A stretch of 64,000 bases of DNA from Spinacia oleracea (taxonomy: Eukaryota > Streptophyta > Magnoliopsida > Caryophyllales > Amaranthaceae), in contig NC_079488.1 in the NCBI RefSeq assembly GCF_020520425.1, positions 10,579,747 to 10,643,746 of the forward strand. Direction: 5' to 3'. Below the pieces are notes generated by a model. The model did not search any database. It worked only from the letters and a program-made list of their open reading frames with translations, and was not told where the DNA came from. Every line of letters begins with the position of its first letter. The first letter of the stretch is position 1. A program made the position numbers and the translations under genes. This document shows, one piece after another, positions 46,282-58,458 of the stretch.

Positions 46282-47039
46282 CCGCTTATTATTTTCATAA
46301 TCTAAATTGCATGAACATGGTTAAATATTACAAATTTGCAAGAATTAAAAGGGGTGATTAATTTTCGTAATTGTTAATTAATTGCAAATTGCGTTTATTT
46401 AATTATACGTACGCAGTTTTTCGGCAGTTTCTTCGTTACTCATCCGAATTGAGTGATTTTTGTGTCAATTCCGCATGTAAAAGGCATTCTAAAATTTTGA
46501 CAAAAATAGTCTTTTTCTGCCGAACCCAGAATTCTCACATTCGAAGCCTAACTATGACTTTTCGAAGGTTTTAGTTTTTCGAATGCAAAATTTCGTAAAT
46601 TTAAGATGTTAAATTAAATATTTGCGATTCTTGTTGATAAATCTTGAATTTTTGATTGACCTACTGCATATGTTTAACAAGTTTGAATGCCTAGTCTTGT
46701 TAATTATGCAATCTAATTTGTAATTATGATTAATTTGTTGAAAATTAGAATAATTTAGAATTAATTTGATTTTCATAATTAATTGTAATTTAATTAGAAA
46801 CCTATGATTAAAAACCACCATAAAAATTGTAAATTTATGATAAATTTTAAATTTTTATGACCTAGACTTGAATCCATAACAATCGGAAATCAATTGGATA
46901 ATAAATTTTCGATTTTTTCGCCCTAAAATTATGAAATTAATATTATTTATTAATTTGTCATTAATTTTAAATATAAATTTTAAATTTTTATGCGATTCGT
47001 TCATAAAACTTGCACACACGAAGCAATGGACGCTTCGTG

Positions 47040-47740
47040 TTACCCTTAAGGGGTGTTGTATAATGCGGGCATGCGACGACGAGCAAGGGAGCTCGTCGCC
47101 CGTGCGGCACGAATGCAATGAGCAAGGGCGTAGTGCACGAGCACAAGGCAGCAGCCCTGCCTTGTGTCGTGTGCCACGAGCAATGGACGAATGGGCATGG
47201 GCGAAGGGCGAGCCAAGGCAGTCGCGTGTGGGCAGCAAGCGAGCTGCGCCACAACGCGCGCTGCCTCGCACAAGAGCGCGCAGCCTCGCGCGCAGCGAGC
47301 GCAAGCTCGCGTGCCACGAGCGCTGCGCCCAGCATTGCTCGCGCGCACAACGAGCGAGGACTCGCGCGCACAGCCAGCATTGCTCGCGCGCACAGCGAGC
47401 GATGTCGCCCGCCCAGCGAGCGATGTCGCGCGCCCAGCGAGCGATGGCTCGCGCGCACAGCGAGCGATGTCGCCCGCCCAGCGAGCGATGTCGCGTGCCC
47501 AGCGAGCGATGGCTCGCGCGCCCAGCGAGCGATGTCGCGCGCCCAGCGAGCGATGTCGCGCGCGCACTGCGAGCGATAGCTCGCGTGCGATGAGCGCTGG
47601 CGCGCGCAGCAAGCACCAATGCGTGCGGAGGCTTGCGATGGGGATGCAGCAGCTATGCGACGAGCGCATGGGGCTGCGCGCACATGGCCAGCAATGGCTG
47701 TGTGCGTGCGGCCCATGGGCGTGCAACGCGTAGGGTGTTT
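47040..47740 (+). repeat. GC-rich tandem/hairpin array in the leader
   Basis: A 700-bp GC-rich island in AT-rich leader. From about 47395 to 47590 it is a clear array of 21-23-bp units (CAGCGAGCGATGTCGCGCGC, with the variant GCGAGCGATGGCTCGC). Many units are self-complementary. Open frames run through it on both strands and are by-products of composition. Confidence 0.85.
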
Positions 47741-49185
47741 GCGTTACGATTAAAGATCGTTTTGAATGTTTAATTTGAAAATTCCAGTTCACGTAATTTT
47801 AATTAATTTTAAAATTAATAATTTAAATTATTTTCTTGGATTTTAATTTTGAATATTGTAATTATAATAAATTTTATTTATTCTAATTATTTTACTAAAA
47901 TTAAAATCATGAATTAATTTAAATACGACTGAAATTAAATTAAACTTTTGGATTCAATTATAAATTTATATGAGCTTTAAATTTTAATTAAATTTGTATG
48001 TTTCCGGTTAGACTAGAAATACATTTTTATGTTTAAAATTAGTAAAGCATATGAATTTATTGGTTTAAGTGGGAGCGTATTTTAGTCATAAACTCTTGAT
48101 TAGGTCTACAAATCCTTAAGGTTAAAACAACTTGATTAGAATTAATAAGGACTGAATAATTGGTAGATTATTGGTGCCCTTGATTAATTGCTGCAAATGT
48201 TTACGTGATGCATAATGTGTTTTACTAACCAGCTATGTGGGCCATTCATGATAATGAATGGGTGAATGGTATATATTGTATATGTACTGTTTTGCAGGTT
48301 ATGAAGTGACTAGTATGGCCCAAATAGGATAGAAAATATGGTCTGCGTACCATTAATTTGAATGTAATTGGTCTAAAGTACCAAAGTTGTTTTTCAATTC
48401 AAATATGGTCTGCGAACCATCAAATAGTTGTAATTAGTTATAGCTTATCCTATTTGAAGAAAATGGTGCCTCCCACGGAGATTTTCAAGACGGACTTTGA
48501 AGTCAAAGCTTCAAGATGAAGTCGGGCCATACTAGATCACATTTATCTTATGCATGCTTTAAGTTATTTATTGTTTTAAATATGTCTTAAAATGCATGAG
48601 ATCAAAAGCTTGATTATGTTGCATGATTAAGGATTTTAGTTCACTTAAAATCTAACCAACATAGTAAGAGCCTTAAGTTCCAAACTTAAAAAATTGAGTT
48701 AAAAGGTGCCATGCCAAAATATACACTTGCTTGGATATCCTTTACATCAATCTAGTAATAGTTTTCGCTCAGCGAGGTGTTACTTATTGGTCCTAAAGGG
48801 GTAAGGTACACAAATAATTGTGAGTACATGTTAGTTTTGGTGAAACTCAACGATATAAGTAAGGAGTCCTTTTATGTCGTGGCAAATTCGATAGGTTTAC
48901 CTAATAAGTTCTTAGACGTACCTATCAACCAAGAATAGTTTCTAGACTATTAGCAAAAGGCTTTTGCTTACCTAAGATGTTCTAGGATTAAGTCGACAAA
49001 CTGTGCTTAGTTCTTCAATGATTTTAGGATCTTGGAATCATTTTATTCACACCTGCCGGAACACATAATTTGAATAAAATGCTTAATAAACATTGAATTA
49101 TGCATGTATGCTAGAATTTAAGTTTATTAAGAGAAACTGTGAATGGTTATTTATTTGTTTATTCTTTTCAATTGTAGTTTTTAAT

Positions 49186-52100
49186 ATGGCAAACAACAAT
49201 CAAAACATCATCATGGGTTCTGAGCTTATGGTCAAGCTGAACCTGACAAATTTTCTTGAATGGGAAGCTAAGCTAGTTGAAATAGTCAAACTCAATGGAC
49301 TTGAGTATGTACTGTCACATCCCATGCCAAGCTACTATGCCAGAGACATGACCCCTGAGAGATTTTACGCCTGGGATGCGGATCTCAAAAAGGTTATGAG
49401 TCTCATGCTGAACAATATCCCTGATGATTGGGCTAAAAGGTTTGTAGCCTATGAACCTTTTACGCTCATCAAGAATCTGAGGGATATCTGTCGTGGAAGT
49501 ACGGAGGACAGGGACCTGAACGTCCATGAGTTGATTGAATCAATGTCTGGTCTAAAGGTTAGTTCTCCCAACAGGTGTTATAGGATGGAGGTCCAAGAAA
49601 CACATGTTCAGCTCCTTCGCACTAAACAGAGGGTAGGCGTCCCACTGAGGTTCCATGTGGATCTTATGTGTTCATATTTTGATCGCCTAAGTCTACTAGG
49701 AACACCAATAAGCGAAAGGATGGCAGTCTCTGTCTTGCTCAATTCACTACACAGTGGGTTTGGTCGCTTCAAGCAACTATACCTAAGTAAACCAAGAGAA
49801 GAAACAGTTGCAGAATTTATTCACCTTGTCAGAAAGGCTGAAATAGTACTGGACTGTGAAGCCAAAGATTTACTCAAGGCTAGAAAGAGACCATTCAAGA
49901 AAGGTGGAAAGTCCAAGGGCAATGCTAAATCAAAGCAGGACAAGTCCACATCAAGCTGTCTTTATTGTGATGGAATAGGCCATTACAAAAGAGAATGTCC
50001 AAAGCTAAAGGAAGATCAGAAGAACGGAACAGTCGTTCCATCTTCAGGTATTTTCGTTATAGACTGTATACTTGCTAATTCAACTTCTTGGGTATTAGAT
50101 ACAGGTTGTGGCTCACACTTATGTTCCAATCCACAGGGACTAAGAAGAAGTAGAAAGTTAAGCAAAGGTGAAGTCGACCTACGAGTGGGAAATGGAGCAC
50201 GGATTGCTGCATTAGCCGTAGGAACTTACTATTTGTCGTTGCCCTCCGGGCTAGTTTTGGAACTGGAAGAATGTTTCCATGTTCCAAGTCTTACTAAAAA
50301 CATCATTTCAGTTTCTTGCTTAGATGCTAAGGGATTTTCCTTTTTAATAAAAGACAATAGTTGTTCGTTTTATTTTAAAGAGATGTTTTATGGATCTGCT
50401 AGATTAGTCAATGGACTTTATTTATTAGATCACGACAAACAAGTATATAACATAAATACCAAAAAGGCCAAAAAGGATGATTCAGATCTCACCTATCTGT
50501 GGCATTGTCGATTAGGCCATATAAACTTGAAACGCTTAGAAAGACTTCAAAGGGAAGGAATTCTAGAACCATTTGACTTAGAGGATTATGGTAAATGCGA
50601 ATCATGTTTACTTGGCAAAATGACAAAGCAACCTTTCTCTAAAGTAGGAGAAAGAGCAAATGAACTATTGGGTTTAATCCATACAGATGTATGTGGACCA
50701 ATGAGTACAAATGCTAGAGGTGGTTTCAGCTACTTTATCACTTTCACTGATGACTTCAGTAGGTATGGTTATGTCTACCTAATGAAGCATAAGTCTGAAT
50801 CCTTTGACAAATTCAAGGAATTTCAGAGTGAAGTAGAGAATCAATTAGGCAAGAAGATTAAGGCACTGCGGTCTGATAGAGGCGGTGAATATCTGAGCTA
50901 TGAATTTGATGACCATCTGAAAGAATGTGGAATTCTATGAGAATTGACTCCTCCTGGAACACCACAATGGAACGGTGTGTCAGAACGGAGGAACAGAACC
51001 TTGCTAGACATGGTCAGGTCAATGATGGGTCAGGCCGAACTTCCATTAGAATTTTGGGGACATGCACTAAATACAGCTGCACTCACTATAAATAGAGCTC
51101 CGTCTAAAGCTGTCGAAAAGACTCCATACGAATTATGGTTTGGAAAGCCTCCAAATGTGTCTTTTCTTAAGATTTGGGGATGTGAAGTATACGTCAAACG
51201 ATTAATTTCAGACAAACTTCATCCAAAATCTGACAAATGTATCCTTGTGGGCCATCCAAAGGAAACAAAGGGGTATTACTTCTACAATACATCTGAGAAC
51301 AAAGTGTTTGTTGCTCGAGATGGTGTCTTTTTGGAGAAGGATCACATTTCCAAAATGACAAGTGGGAGAAAAGTAGACCTCGAAGAAATTCGAGTCGAAC
51401 AACAAACTCTAGAGAATGCTCAAGATGACATTCAGGATGAAACTCAGAGATCTTTAGAAGAATCTGGTGAGAATCATGGTCAATCTAGAAATGTTACCCC
51501 GCGTAGATCGCAAAGATATAGATCTCAACCGGAAAGATACTTAGGTATTTTGACGAACGAGAGCTATGACGTTCTATTACTTGAAAGTGATGAACCTGCG
51601 ACTTACAAACAAGCTATGACGAGCCCTAGCTCCAAGCAATGGCAAGAAGCCATGCAATCTGAATTAGACTCCATGTCTGAAAACCAAGTGTGGGATTTGG
51701 TCGATTTGCCAGATGGCTACCAAGCCATTGGAAGCAAATGGGTTTTCAAACTGAAAAAGGACAAGGATGGGAAACTTGAAGTTTTCAAAGCTAGATTGGT
51801 TGCAAAAGGTTACAGGCAAGTCCACGGTGTGGATTACGATGAAACCTTTTCACCAGTTGCAATGCTAAAGTCTATTCGAATAATGTTAGCAATCGCTGCA
51901 TATTACGATTACGAAATATGGCAGATGGATGTCAAAACTGCTTTCTTAAACGGCGTTTTAACAGAAACTGTGTTTATGACACAGCCTGAAGGTTTTGAGG
52001 ATCCAAAGAATGCTAAGAAGGTATGCAAGCTAAAGAAATCAATCTACGGATTGAAGCAGGCATCCAGGAGCTGAAATATACGTTTTGATGAAGCAGTCAG

Positions 52101-53172
52101 TGACTTTGGTTTCATCAAGAACGCAGACGAATCTTGTGTATACAAGAAGGTCAGTGGGAGCAAAATTGCTTTCCTAGTATTATATGTCGACGACATATTG
52201 CTTATCGGAAATGACATTCCTATGTTGAACTCTGTCAAGATTTGGCTTGGGAAATGTTTTTCGATGAAGGATCTAGGAGAAGCACAGTACATATTGGGCA
52301 TCAAGATTTACAGAGATAGATCTAAAAAGATGATTGGCCTTAGTCAAAGCACTTATATCAATAAGGTGCTTGATAGGTTCAAGATGGCGGACTCCAAGCG
52401 AGGCTACCTACCCATGTCTCATGGAATGACTCTAAGCAAGACTCAGTGCCCAAAAACACTTGATGAGCGTAGACGAATGAATGGGATTCCATATGCATCA
52501 TTGATTGGTTCAATAATGTATGCTATGATATGTACACGCCCGGATGTTGCGTACGCACTCAGTGCTACGAGCAGATACCAGTCAGACCCAGGAGAGGCGC
52601 ATTGGACTGCTGCCAAGAATATTCTGAAGTACCTGAAAAGGCACAAAGATGACTTCCTGGTCTATGGTGGAGATGATGAATTAATTGTTAAAGGCTATAC
52701 GGACGCAAGTTTCCAAACCGACAAAGATGATTTTAGATCACAGTCTGGGTTTGTCTTCTGCCTCAACGGAGGAGCAGTAAGCTGGAAAAGTGCTAAGCAA
52801 AGCACCATTGCGGATTCTACAACTGAAGCGGAGTACATTGCTGCACATGAAGCAGCAAAAGAAGCTATATGGCTAAGGAAGTTCATAGGAGAACTTGGTG
52901 TAGTCCCCTCCATTAAAGGACCAATAGCCCTGTATTGTGATAATAACGGAGCTATTGCACAGGCAAAAGAGCCTAGACGCCACCAGAGAGTCAAGCATGT
53001 ACTTCGTAGATTTCACCTTCTACGAGAGTTCGTTGAAAGAAAAGAAGTCGAGATAAGCAAAATTGGAACTGATGACAACATATCAGATCCATTAACTAAA
53101 TCTCTGCCGCAGGCGAAGCACAACTCGCACACTGCAGCTATGGGAATCAAGCATATTGGAGAATGGCTTTGA
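49186..53172 (+). pseudogene. Copia family A gag-pol, one frame with two stop codons
   Basis: 1328 codons in a single frame. Order: gag; zinc knuckle CLYCDGIGHYKREC (from residue 258); protease LDTGCGSHLC (Asp305); integrase with HHCC region from residue 440, HTDVCGP (Asp501), FTDDFSRY, and SERRNRTL after the first stop; reverse transcriptase FKARLVAKGYRQ, MDVKTAFLNG, LYVDDILLIG (Tyr1000); RNase H WKSAKQSTIADSTTEAEY and LYCDNNGA; ending in TGA. Stops: TGA at 50938-50940 (residue 585, before the catalytic Glu of integrase) and TGA at 52072-52074 (residue 963, expected Trp). The start ATGGCAAACAAC is preferred over an in-frame ATG at 49093, whose 31 extra residues look like leader. Gag and protease are intact, so capsids might still form if transcribed. 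Confidence 0.94.
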
Positions 53173-54017
53173 TGTCTCTGTTTAATGTTTTAAAGTTTTA
53201 GAGTTTAAATCTTTGTAAAACATTATTGGTTAATCATTCACAATAAATGAAATGAATTCATTTTTCCATTTAATTTGTGGTTTATTAAATGATGAGTCCC
53301 TTCAATTTGACGATATATTCAAGATAGACTGTCAGGACCAGTCCTGTGACTAAGAAATGTCTATCAAGTGAACTTGAATGTCAAAGGTTGAAAATGGTCC
53401 CTAATCGGAGTTTTCTATAAAATTGGACGCATAGAAAACGTTAGACGATTAGAATGCAAGATGACTAGTAGTTCTGTTTCTTGAACTATGTGGACATGGC
53501 AATGTCATAATCATTTGCATAGATACTTACTTTGGGAAGACTAGTATCAAACAAGACCTATGAAACTTTACTGTAAGAGATGAAAGTCTGTCATAAGTAA
53601 ATTTCATTAAATTATTAGACACTAAATCCTCAATACCTGAGTGATTTGAGATTACTTGTTTGAGAACTGGTTGCTTTGACGTTGACCAACCGTCGCACCG
53701 TAAAAGGAGGCTATAAAGGCAACGCTCAGGTAATCACCTATCAAACGAAGTCTAATCTCAAGATCGCAAGATTGGGATTGTCCTCCCATAAATCGGGATG
53801 AGATGCTTAAAAGTTGTACAAGGCCACTCGGAGAGCTAGAAACTGTGAAATGCATGGCCGTGCTCGGATGAATCATAGGCTATGATTATCTGTTTATTTG
53901 ATCAGTTGAACTCTGAAACCGAGGAACACCTCTGGACATAATAAGGATGACAACTCTTACCTTATGTTCAAGAGCAAGCATCGAGCGACAAAGGAATTAG
54001 GAAATGCACACTTGTCC
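53173..54017 (+). other. 3' untranslated region of family A copy 2
   Basis: 845 bp between the gag-pol stop and the polypurine tract, with no conserved coding region such as an envelope-like frame. Confidence 0.6.
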
Positions 54018-54036
54018 CTAAGGACAAGTGGGAGAC
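54018..54036 (+). other. Polypurine tract of family A copy 2
   Basis: AAGGACAAGTGGGAGAC directly precedes the 3' LTR start TGAAGG, the position of the plus-strand primer. Confidence 0.65.
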
Positions 54037-55431
54037 TGAAGGAAATAATGCCCTTGGTCCAAGTATGCATTCTATGTTAAGTCTAATAAATGCGGTTCAG
54101 TATTAATTAACAAGTTAATAATTCAGTGAGATCAAGTGAGCTGAATGCCTAGCTAGAGGCCGCTTCAGTTCAAGTGGAATTAATGATATTAATCCACAGC
54201 TTACTCTTGACTGAACCCGTAGGGTCACACAAATAGTACGTAAACGGATCAAGTATTTAATGGCATTAAATACTCCATCTATGAATATTCGGAACCGACG
54301 GATCTTGGTTTCAATGGGAGCTAAGATCGTCACAGGCAAGAAATGAATACTCCGGAAACGATGATATTGCCGGAAACGGAAATATGGATCGTATCGGAAA
54401 TATAAATATTATCCAAGTCGTAGATGTTGCCGGAAACGGAAACATGGTACGTATCGGAAAATATTATCGGAAATGGAAATATTGCCAGAATCGGAAATAT
54501 TGCCGGAAACGGAAATATTGTCAGAATCGGAAATATTACCGGAATCGGAAAATAATTCCGGAAACGGAAATATTAAATATTTGTTTGAAACGGAAATTAA
54601 TTCCGGAATCGGAAATATTAAATATTGTTCGTATCGGAAATGAATTCCGGAATCGGAAAATTTAATCGGAAGCGCATCGTACGAATAAGCATCGGACGAG
54701 GCCTGCCGGACGAGGCCCAACACGAAGCCAGGGCATCGCCCAGCAAGCCAAGCGCGCCGCACAAACAGCCACGCCAGGCCCAGCAGGCTGCGCAGCGCGC
54801 ACAGCGCGCACAGCACGCGCAGCGCGCAGCGCGCGCGGGCGCTGCGTGGGCTGCTGCTCGCGCGCACGCATGGGGGCCCATCGTGGCTGCCGTGCGTGTG
54901 TGTGCAAGTGTTTGTGTTCGTGCACGTTTCCTAAAACATGCAGAGTTCGGTTAATGATTAAATTCCTAATTCTATTTGATAAATTAATTAAATTAGAGTT
55001 CTTGTAGGATTCTAGGTTTAATTAATTTGTATCTGAATAGGATTTCGATTCCCTTTCCATACCCCTATAAATATGAGGCTAGGGCTCACAATTTATAACA
55101 AGTTTCAAAGTATTCAAAAGTGAGTTTTTTGAGAGAAAATTAAAACACACATCTTGCTCATAAAGTGCCGAAATTTTCTAGTACCTTAAGGGCGATTCTA
55201 GTTGGTCAATCTTAAGGCGGATCCGGACGTGCTGTGGACTATCTACGGAGGGACGACACTTGGAGTCCTAAAGACTTGTTCTTGTTCGGTTCGGGCGCAG
55301 CTAGGGAGGGCACGCAACAAAGAGTATGCATCTAAATTATGCTATATGATTATGTGTAAATAATATGTTGTCCTGGGTTAATGGTTGTTTCCGCATGATC
55401 TATGTAATGTCATATGTATCATAACCTATCA
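54037..55431 (+). repeat. Family A 3' LTR of the full-length element
   Basis: 1395 bp, ending CCTATCA before target duplication ATTAC. Lacks the 17-bp slippage unit of the 5' LTR. Confidence 0.95.
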
Positions 55432-55630
55432 ATTACTTCACTTCCAAGTTAATACTGGTAATTCTCCTGCTACTGCATTTGTTAGCTTGAACAGCGCGAG
55501 CCCCGGTTTTCAAACCACAACCTTTGCTCTAGCTGCAAATGACCTTCCTACTGATGTAATTCAGCAGATAACTTTGTTGGATGCAACGCAGGTGAAGAAG
55601 TTGAAGACCGTGTTTGGCGGCACAAATTAA

Positions 55631-56384
55631 TTAATACTCCGATAACAAAATGATCCAATTATATACTTACGTAAATCTATATGTGTTTATGTAAATGTAA
55701 AATGTAATCCTAATATAAAATATTTGTATATTAGTTTACATGAACGCACTACACATGAGTGATTATTGTATATGTACATTGATTTTTTTTCTTTTAATAT
55801 GCCATCGCTATGAAACGGAGTTAGTATAATCATCTTCTGGTTTGACATTAATAAATATATATGATAACCGATAAGCTTAAGCCGAAGGGTTAAAGCCCAC
55901 GATATGTTATACTCTATCAATAACAATCCTCTCGTAATCTCGTGAAAGAAAACAAAAAGTAATATACCATCGTTATGAAACGGAGGTAGCTATATATCAT
56001 CTTATGGCTTGATATTAATATGATAACAAATTTAATTTTATTGATTGGTGCTTGATTATACATTTTACCCGTACGTGTCTAGAGTCGTTTTAATCTTTGT
56101 TCTTATAGCTTTCGCATTATATTAAAGGTCAAATTGATATAATTAATTAACATAAATGTAGCTTAAGATGACCATTCTTTCATATCATTAATAAGAAGTC
56201 ATGTGTTCAAATTTTGCTATAGACATTTGTTTTTAAGGTGAATTGAGTTCGGCTAAAAGCAGGGACGATGTTACATTGGGGCCGAAGGGGTCCCGACCCC
56301 TGTCACAAATCAGAGAGTGTGTATATAGATATATTAGGGTGAGTTTATCCACAGACTCACCTCCAATCTTCAGATATATAATTA
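55631..56384. other. GLP3 downstream region with a 70-bp direct repeat
   Basis: ATCGCTATGAAACGGAG...GATATTAATATGATAAC-type segments occur at about 55796-55869 and 55961-56027, diverged. The remainder is AT-rich with no gene; a tRNA-like TTCAAATTTTGC stretch is near 56207. Confidence 0.5.
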
Positions 56385-56760
56385 CTAGTCTTATATGCAC
56401 GCGATGCGTGCGAGATAATATGCACGCGATGTGGCATATTAACCCTTTTTCCATGCCTACAAATATGATATCTAGATGACAAAATCAAGACTTAAGAGAA
56501 CTTGAATTTTTTCCTTTGAAGATAGACAGTATTCTGCAAATATTGAGCACTCATTTTTGTCCTTTATACAGTTTTCTGCAAATATTAAGCACTCATTTTC
56601 TGGGAAACAAATCTGTAACGGGAATAACACGCTGCACCTATAAAGTTCAAAAAGTGATGAATATTGGAGTATAGTATACTTTGAACTGACTTTACCAAAT
56701 ACCACAGTTATTTTACATAACTGCAACCAAAAGATGTTCATCTTCAAGTATAGAAATTAT
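56385..56760 (-). mobile_element. Possible Helitron, minus orientation
   Basis: On the minus strand a hairpin GCACGCATCGCGTGC and linker end in CTAG (56385-56388) followed by T. A candidate start TCTATACTTGAAG ends at 56754, but the base outside does not fit the A/T rule, so only the 3' terminus is supported. Confidence 0.4.
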
Positions 56761-56961
56761 GGCAATGCCATAAAATCCTGCAACTAAGCGCCTTAGTTCC
56801 ATAGTTGACTATCTCAATTGTATCAAGATTCAAAATTTTCTATAAATATAACAAAATACGAACGAATGACCAATGTGCAAATCTATTTCTATTCTATTTA
56901 CAAATAACAACTACACATTCTTGACACTCTCTACCTGAAGTGTCAGATCCTTTAACCCAGC

Positions 56962-58439
56962 TGTAGACACCTACTTTTGTCCCCATTTCCGAAAGGGAAA
57001 GGTTCGATGATGAAAGCATAAATCTCCACTTGACAACGCATCTCCTATAAAATAAACGAATCTCAATTCCCCTTTTCCTTTCACCCGAAACCTGATATTT
57101 ATAGAAAACTGCTATTTATGGAAACCTGCTAAAAATAGTAACTCCCGTAAAAGGTAGCTTCTAAAAGTGGCAAATCATAAAGGATAGAAACCTGTCAGAA
57201 TTAGGTGTTGCATTCCAACATAAATCCTAAATGAGATAGAAAACTGCGAGAATCCTATTCCTAATATGATTCGGAAATAAGAGTTACGTATTAATTAAAA
57301 TCCTAACGAGCCTAGAGTTCGTAACGGGCCCAGACGCATTCCGTCATGAAATTGATACGCACTAAAAAGACTCGATTAAGTCTCAAACACTACGGATTTC
57401 AGGAATCCGAATCTGACTAAGAAAACAGCCCAGACCCTATTTTCAACGCCTGGCTCTGGGCGCCGAAATCTTCGGCGCCCAGGCCTGGGCGCTGAAAATA
57501 CCTGGGTACGTGTTTTTTCCTAATTCTTTGTGGATTAGAACTCTGCAATTCTATCTTTCCACGAACTCTTCCCTATAAATACAGCCCCAAATTCGACGTG
57601 AAAAGAACACACACAACACACAATTATATTCTGAGTATTGACTCCAACCCTTAGCCTAAGCCTCACGCTGCGAAACTGTTCACGCGTTCTGTCGCAATCG
57701 ATCCATAAATCGAACAGAACGTATCCTGTCCCATAATTGAGATTCGTTAAATAAAAAGGAGAAATAGCAAAGTCAAAGTGGTTAGTTTTCTGAGAACCGT
57801 GACGCACCTCTCAAGTGTGCGTCGTAATGTGTCCCTTTTCGATGATTTAACTGCTTTCCTCACCCTTTTTATGAACTGTTAAACTAACTAAATCTGATTG
57901 TTCTATCACGCCTAACAAAATATAATATTTTCGGGAAATTGGATTATCATGCTAGGTCCCTTAATACTATTTAAATCAGATAATCACGATCGATCCAGTA
58001 TTATATGTTGCATATTGCTAAAATCAACTCAGATTAGTTTAATAGTTAACGCATGTCCCTTCAATAATTTATGCTGAGCTAGTAAGGATATCCTGCCTCT
58101 GGAGTTATCGACGAGCGAAGTACTCCTCTCGGTAGTTACAGTCCCCCGAACCCTCAATCTCTACCTTGCGGGTGTATGTTGAGAGATCCCCACACCAGGA
58201 TCACAAGGGAACCTACGGCCGTCGTGGTCAAACATAATTGCACTCCCTTTATGTCACGATAACCGAGTTTTTTCAGTTTTTCTCATTGTCGTTAAAAACT
58301 GAATGGCGACTCCTATATTACTAGTCAATTGGGTGTAAACTCACAGGAAATCCAATTACACTTGATTGAATAAAAGAATCGTCACACCCACGAGGGACGA
58401 GGTCATGCATTAGCCTCGTGCTTTTTCGACCCCCTCACA
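56962..58439 (+). repeat. Ty3/gypsy (Tat/Ogre-like) 5' LTR
   Basis: Begins TGTAGACACCTACTTTTGTC and ends CCCCTCACA; a tRNA-Arg-type primer site follows. Promoter CCTATAAATACAGCCCC near 57572. Contains the hairpin CTGGGCGCCGAA / TTCGGCGCCCAG (57456-57482). The TGTAGACACC start and this primer are features I associate with Tat/Ogre elements. No coding domain is present to confirm it. Confidence 0.68.
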
Positions 58440-58440
58440 G

Positions 58441-58458
58441 TGGCGACTCCACTTGGGA
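58441..58458 (+). other. Primer binding site (tRNA-Arg-like)
   Basis: TGGCGACTCCACTTGGGA starts one base after the LTR; this is the form used by plant Tat/Ogre elements. Confidence 0.65.

Larger units (their letters stand above)
44858..55431 (+). mobile_element. Full-length Ty1/copia element, family A copy 2
   Basis: 10,574 bp: 5' LTR, initiator-Met primer site, 2.9-kb leader, one gag-pol frame with two point stops, a purine-rich tract and 3' LTR. The target duplication is ATTAC (44853-44857 and 55432-55436). The LTRs differ at about ten single sites plus a 17-bp slippage indel by eye, so the insertion is recent. It interrupts GLP3. Confidence 0.96.
44135..55630 (+). pseudogene. Germin-like protein, copy 3, broken by two insertions
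   Basis: Gene pieces: 44135-44334 (signal peptide, Cys pair, NTSNIF), 44586-44857 (a partly repeated segment, then box 1 and the start of box 2) and 55437-55630 (HFQVN to GGTN stop). Box 1 reads PIHSHRASELILVIEG (ligand region 44725-44745) with the same shortened spacing as GLP1 and GLP2. The first break is a CACTA-type insert with a repeated stretch of about 35 bp on each side. The second is a full-length copia element placed between FPASLL and HFQVN, immediately before the last metal-ligand histidine. Apart from the inserts I see no other stop or frameshift, so both breaks may be recent. A truncated product could be made from the intact promoter but would lack most of the cupin fold. Confidence 0.93.

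Noticed and set aside
53173..54036. Possible envelope-like gene after family A pol
   Set aside because: No long plus-strand frame; only a short minus-strand frame at 53652-53876.
57535..57807. 90-codon minus-strand frame across the gypsy LTR promoter
   Set aside because: Overlaps the TATA box and transcription start region; no homology recognised.
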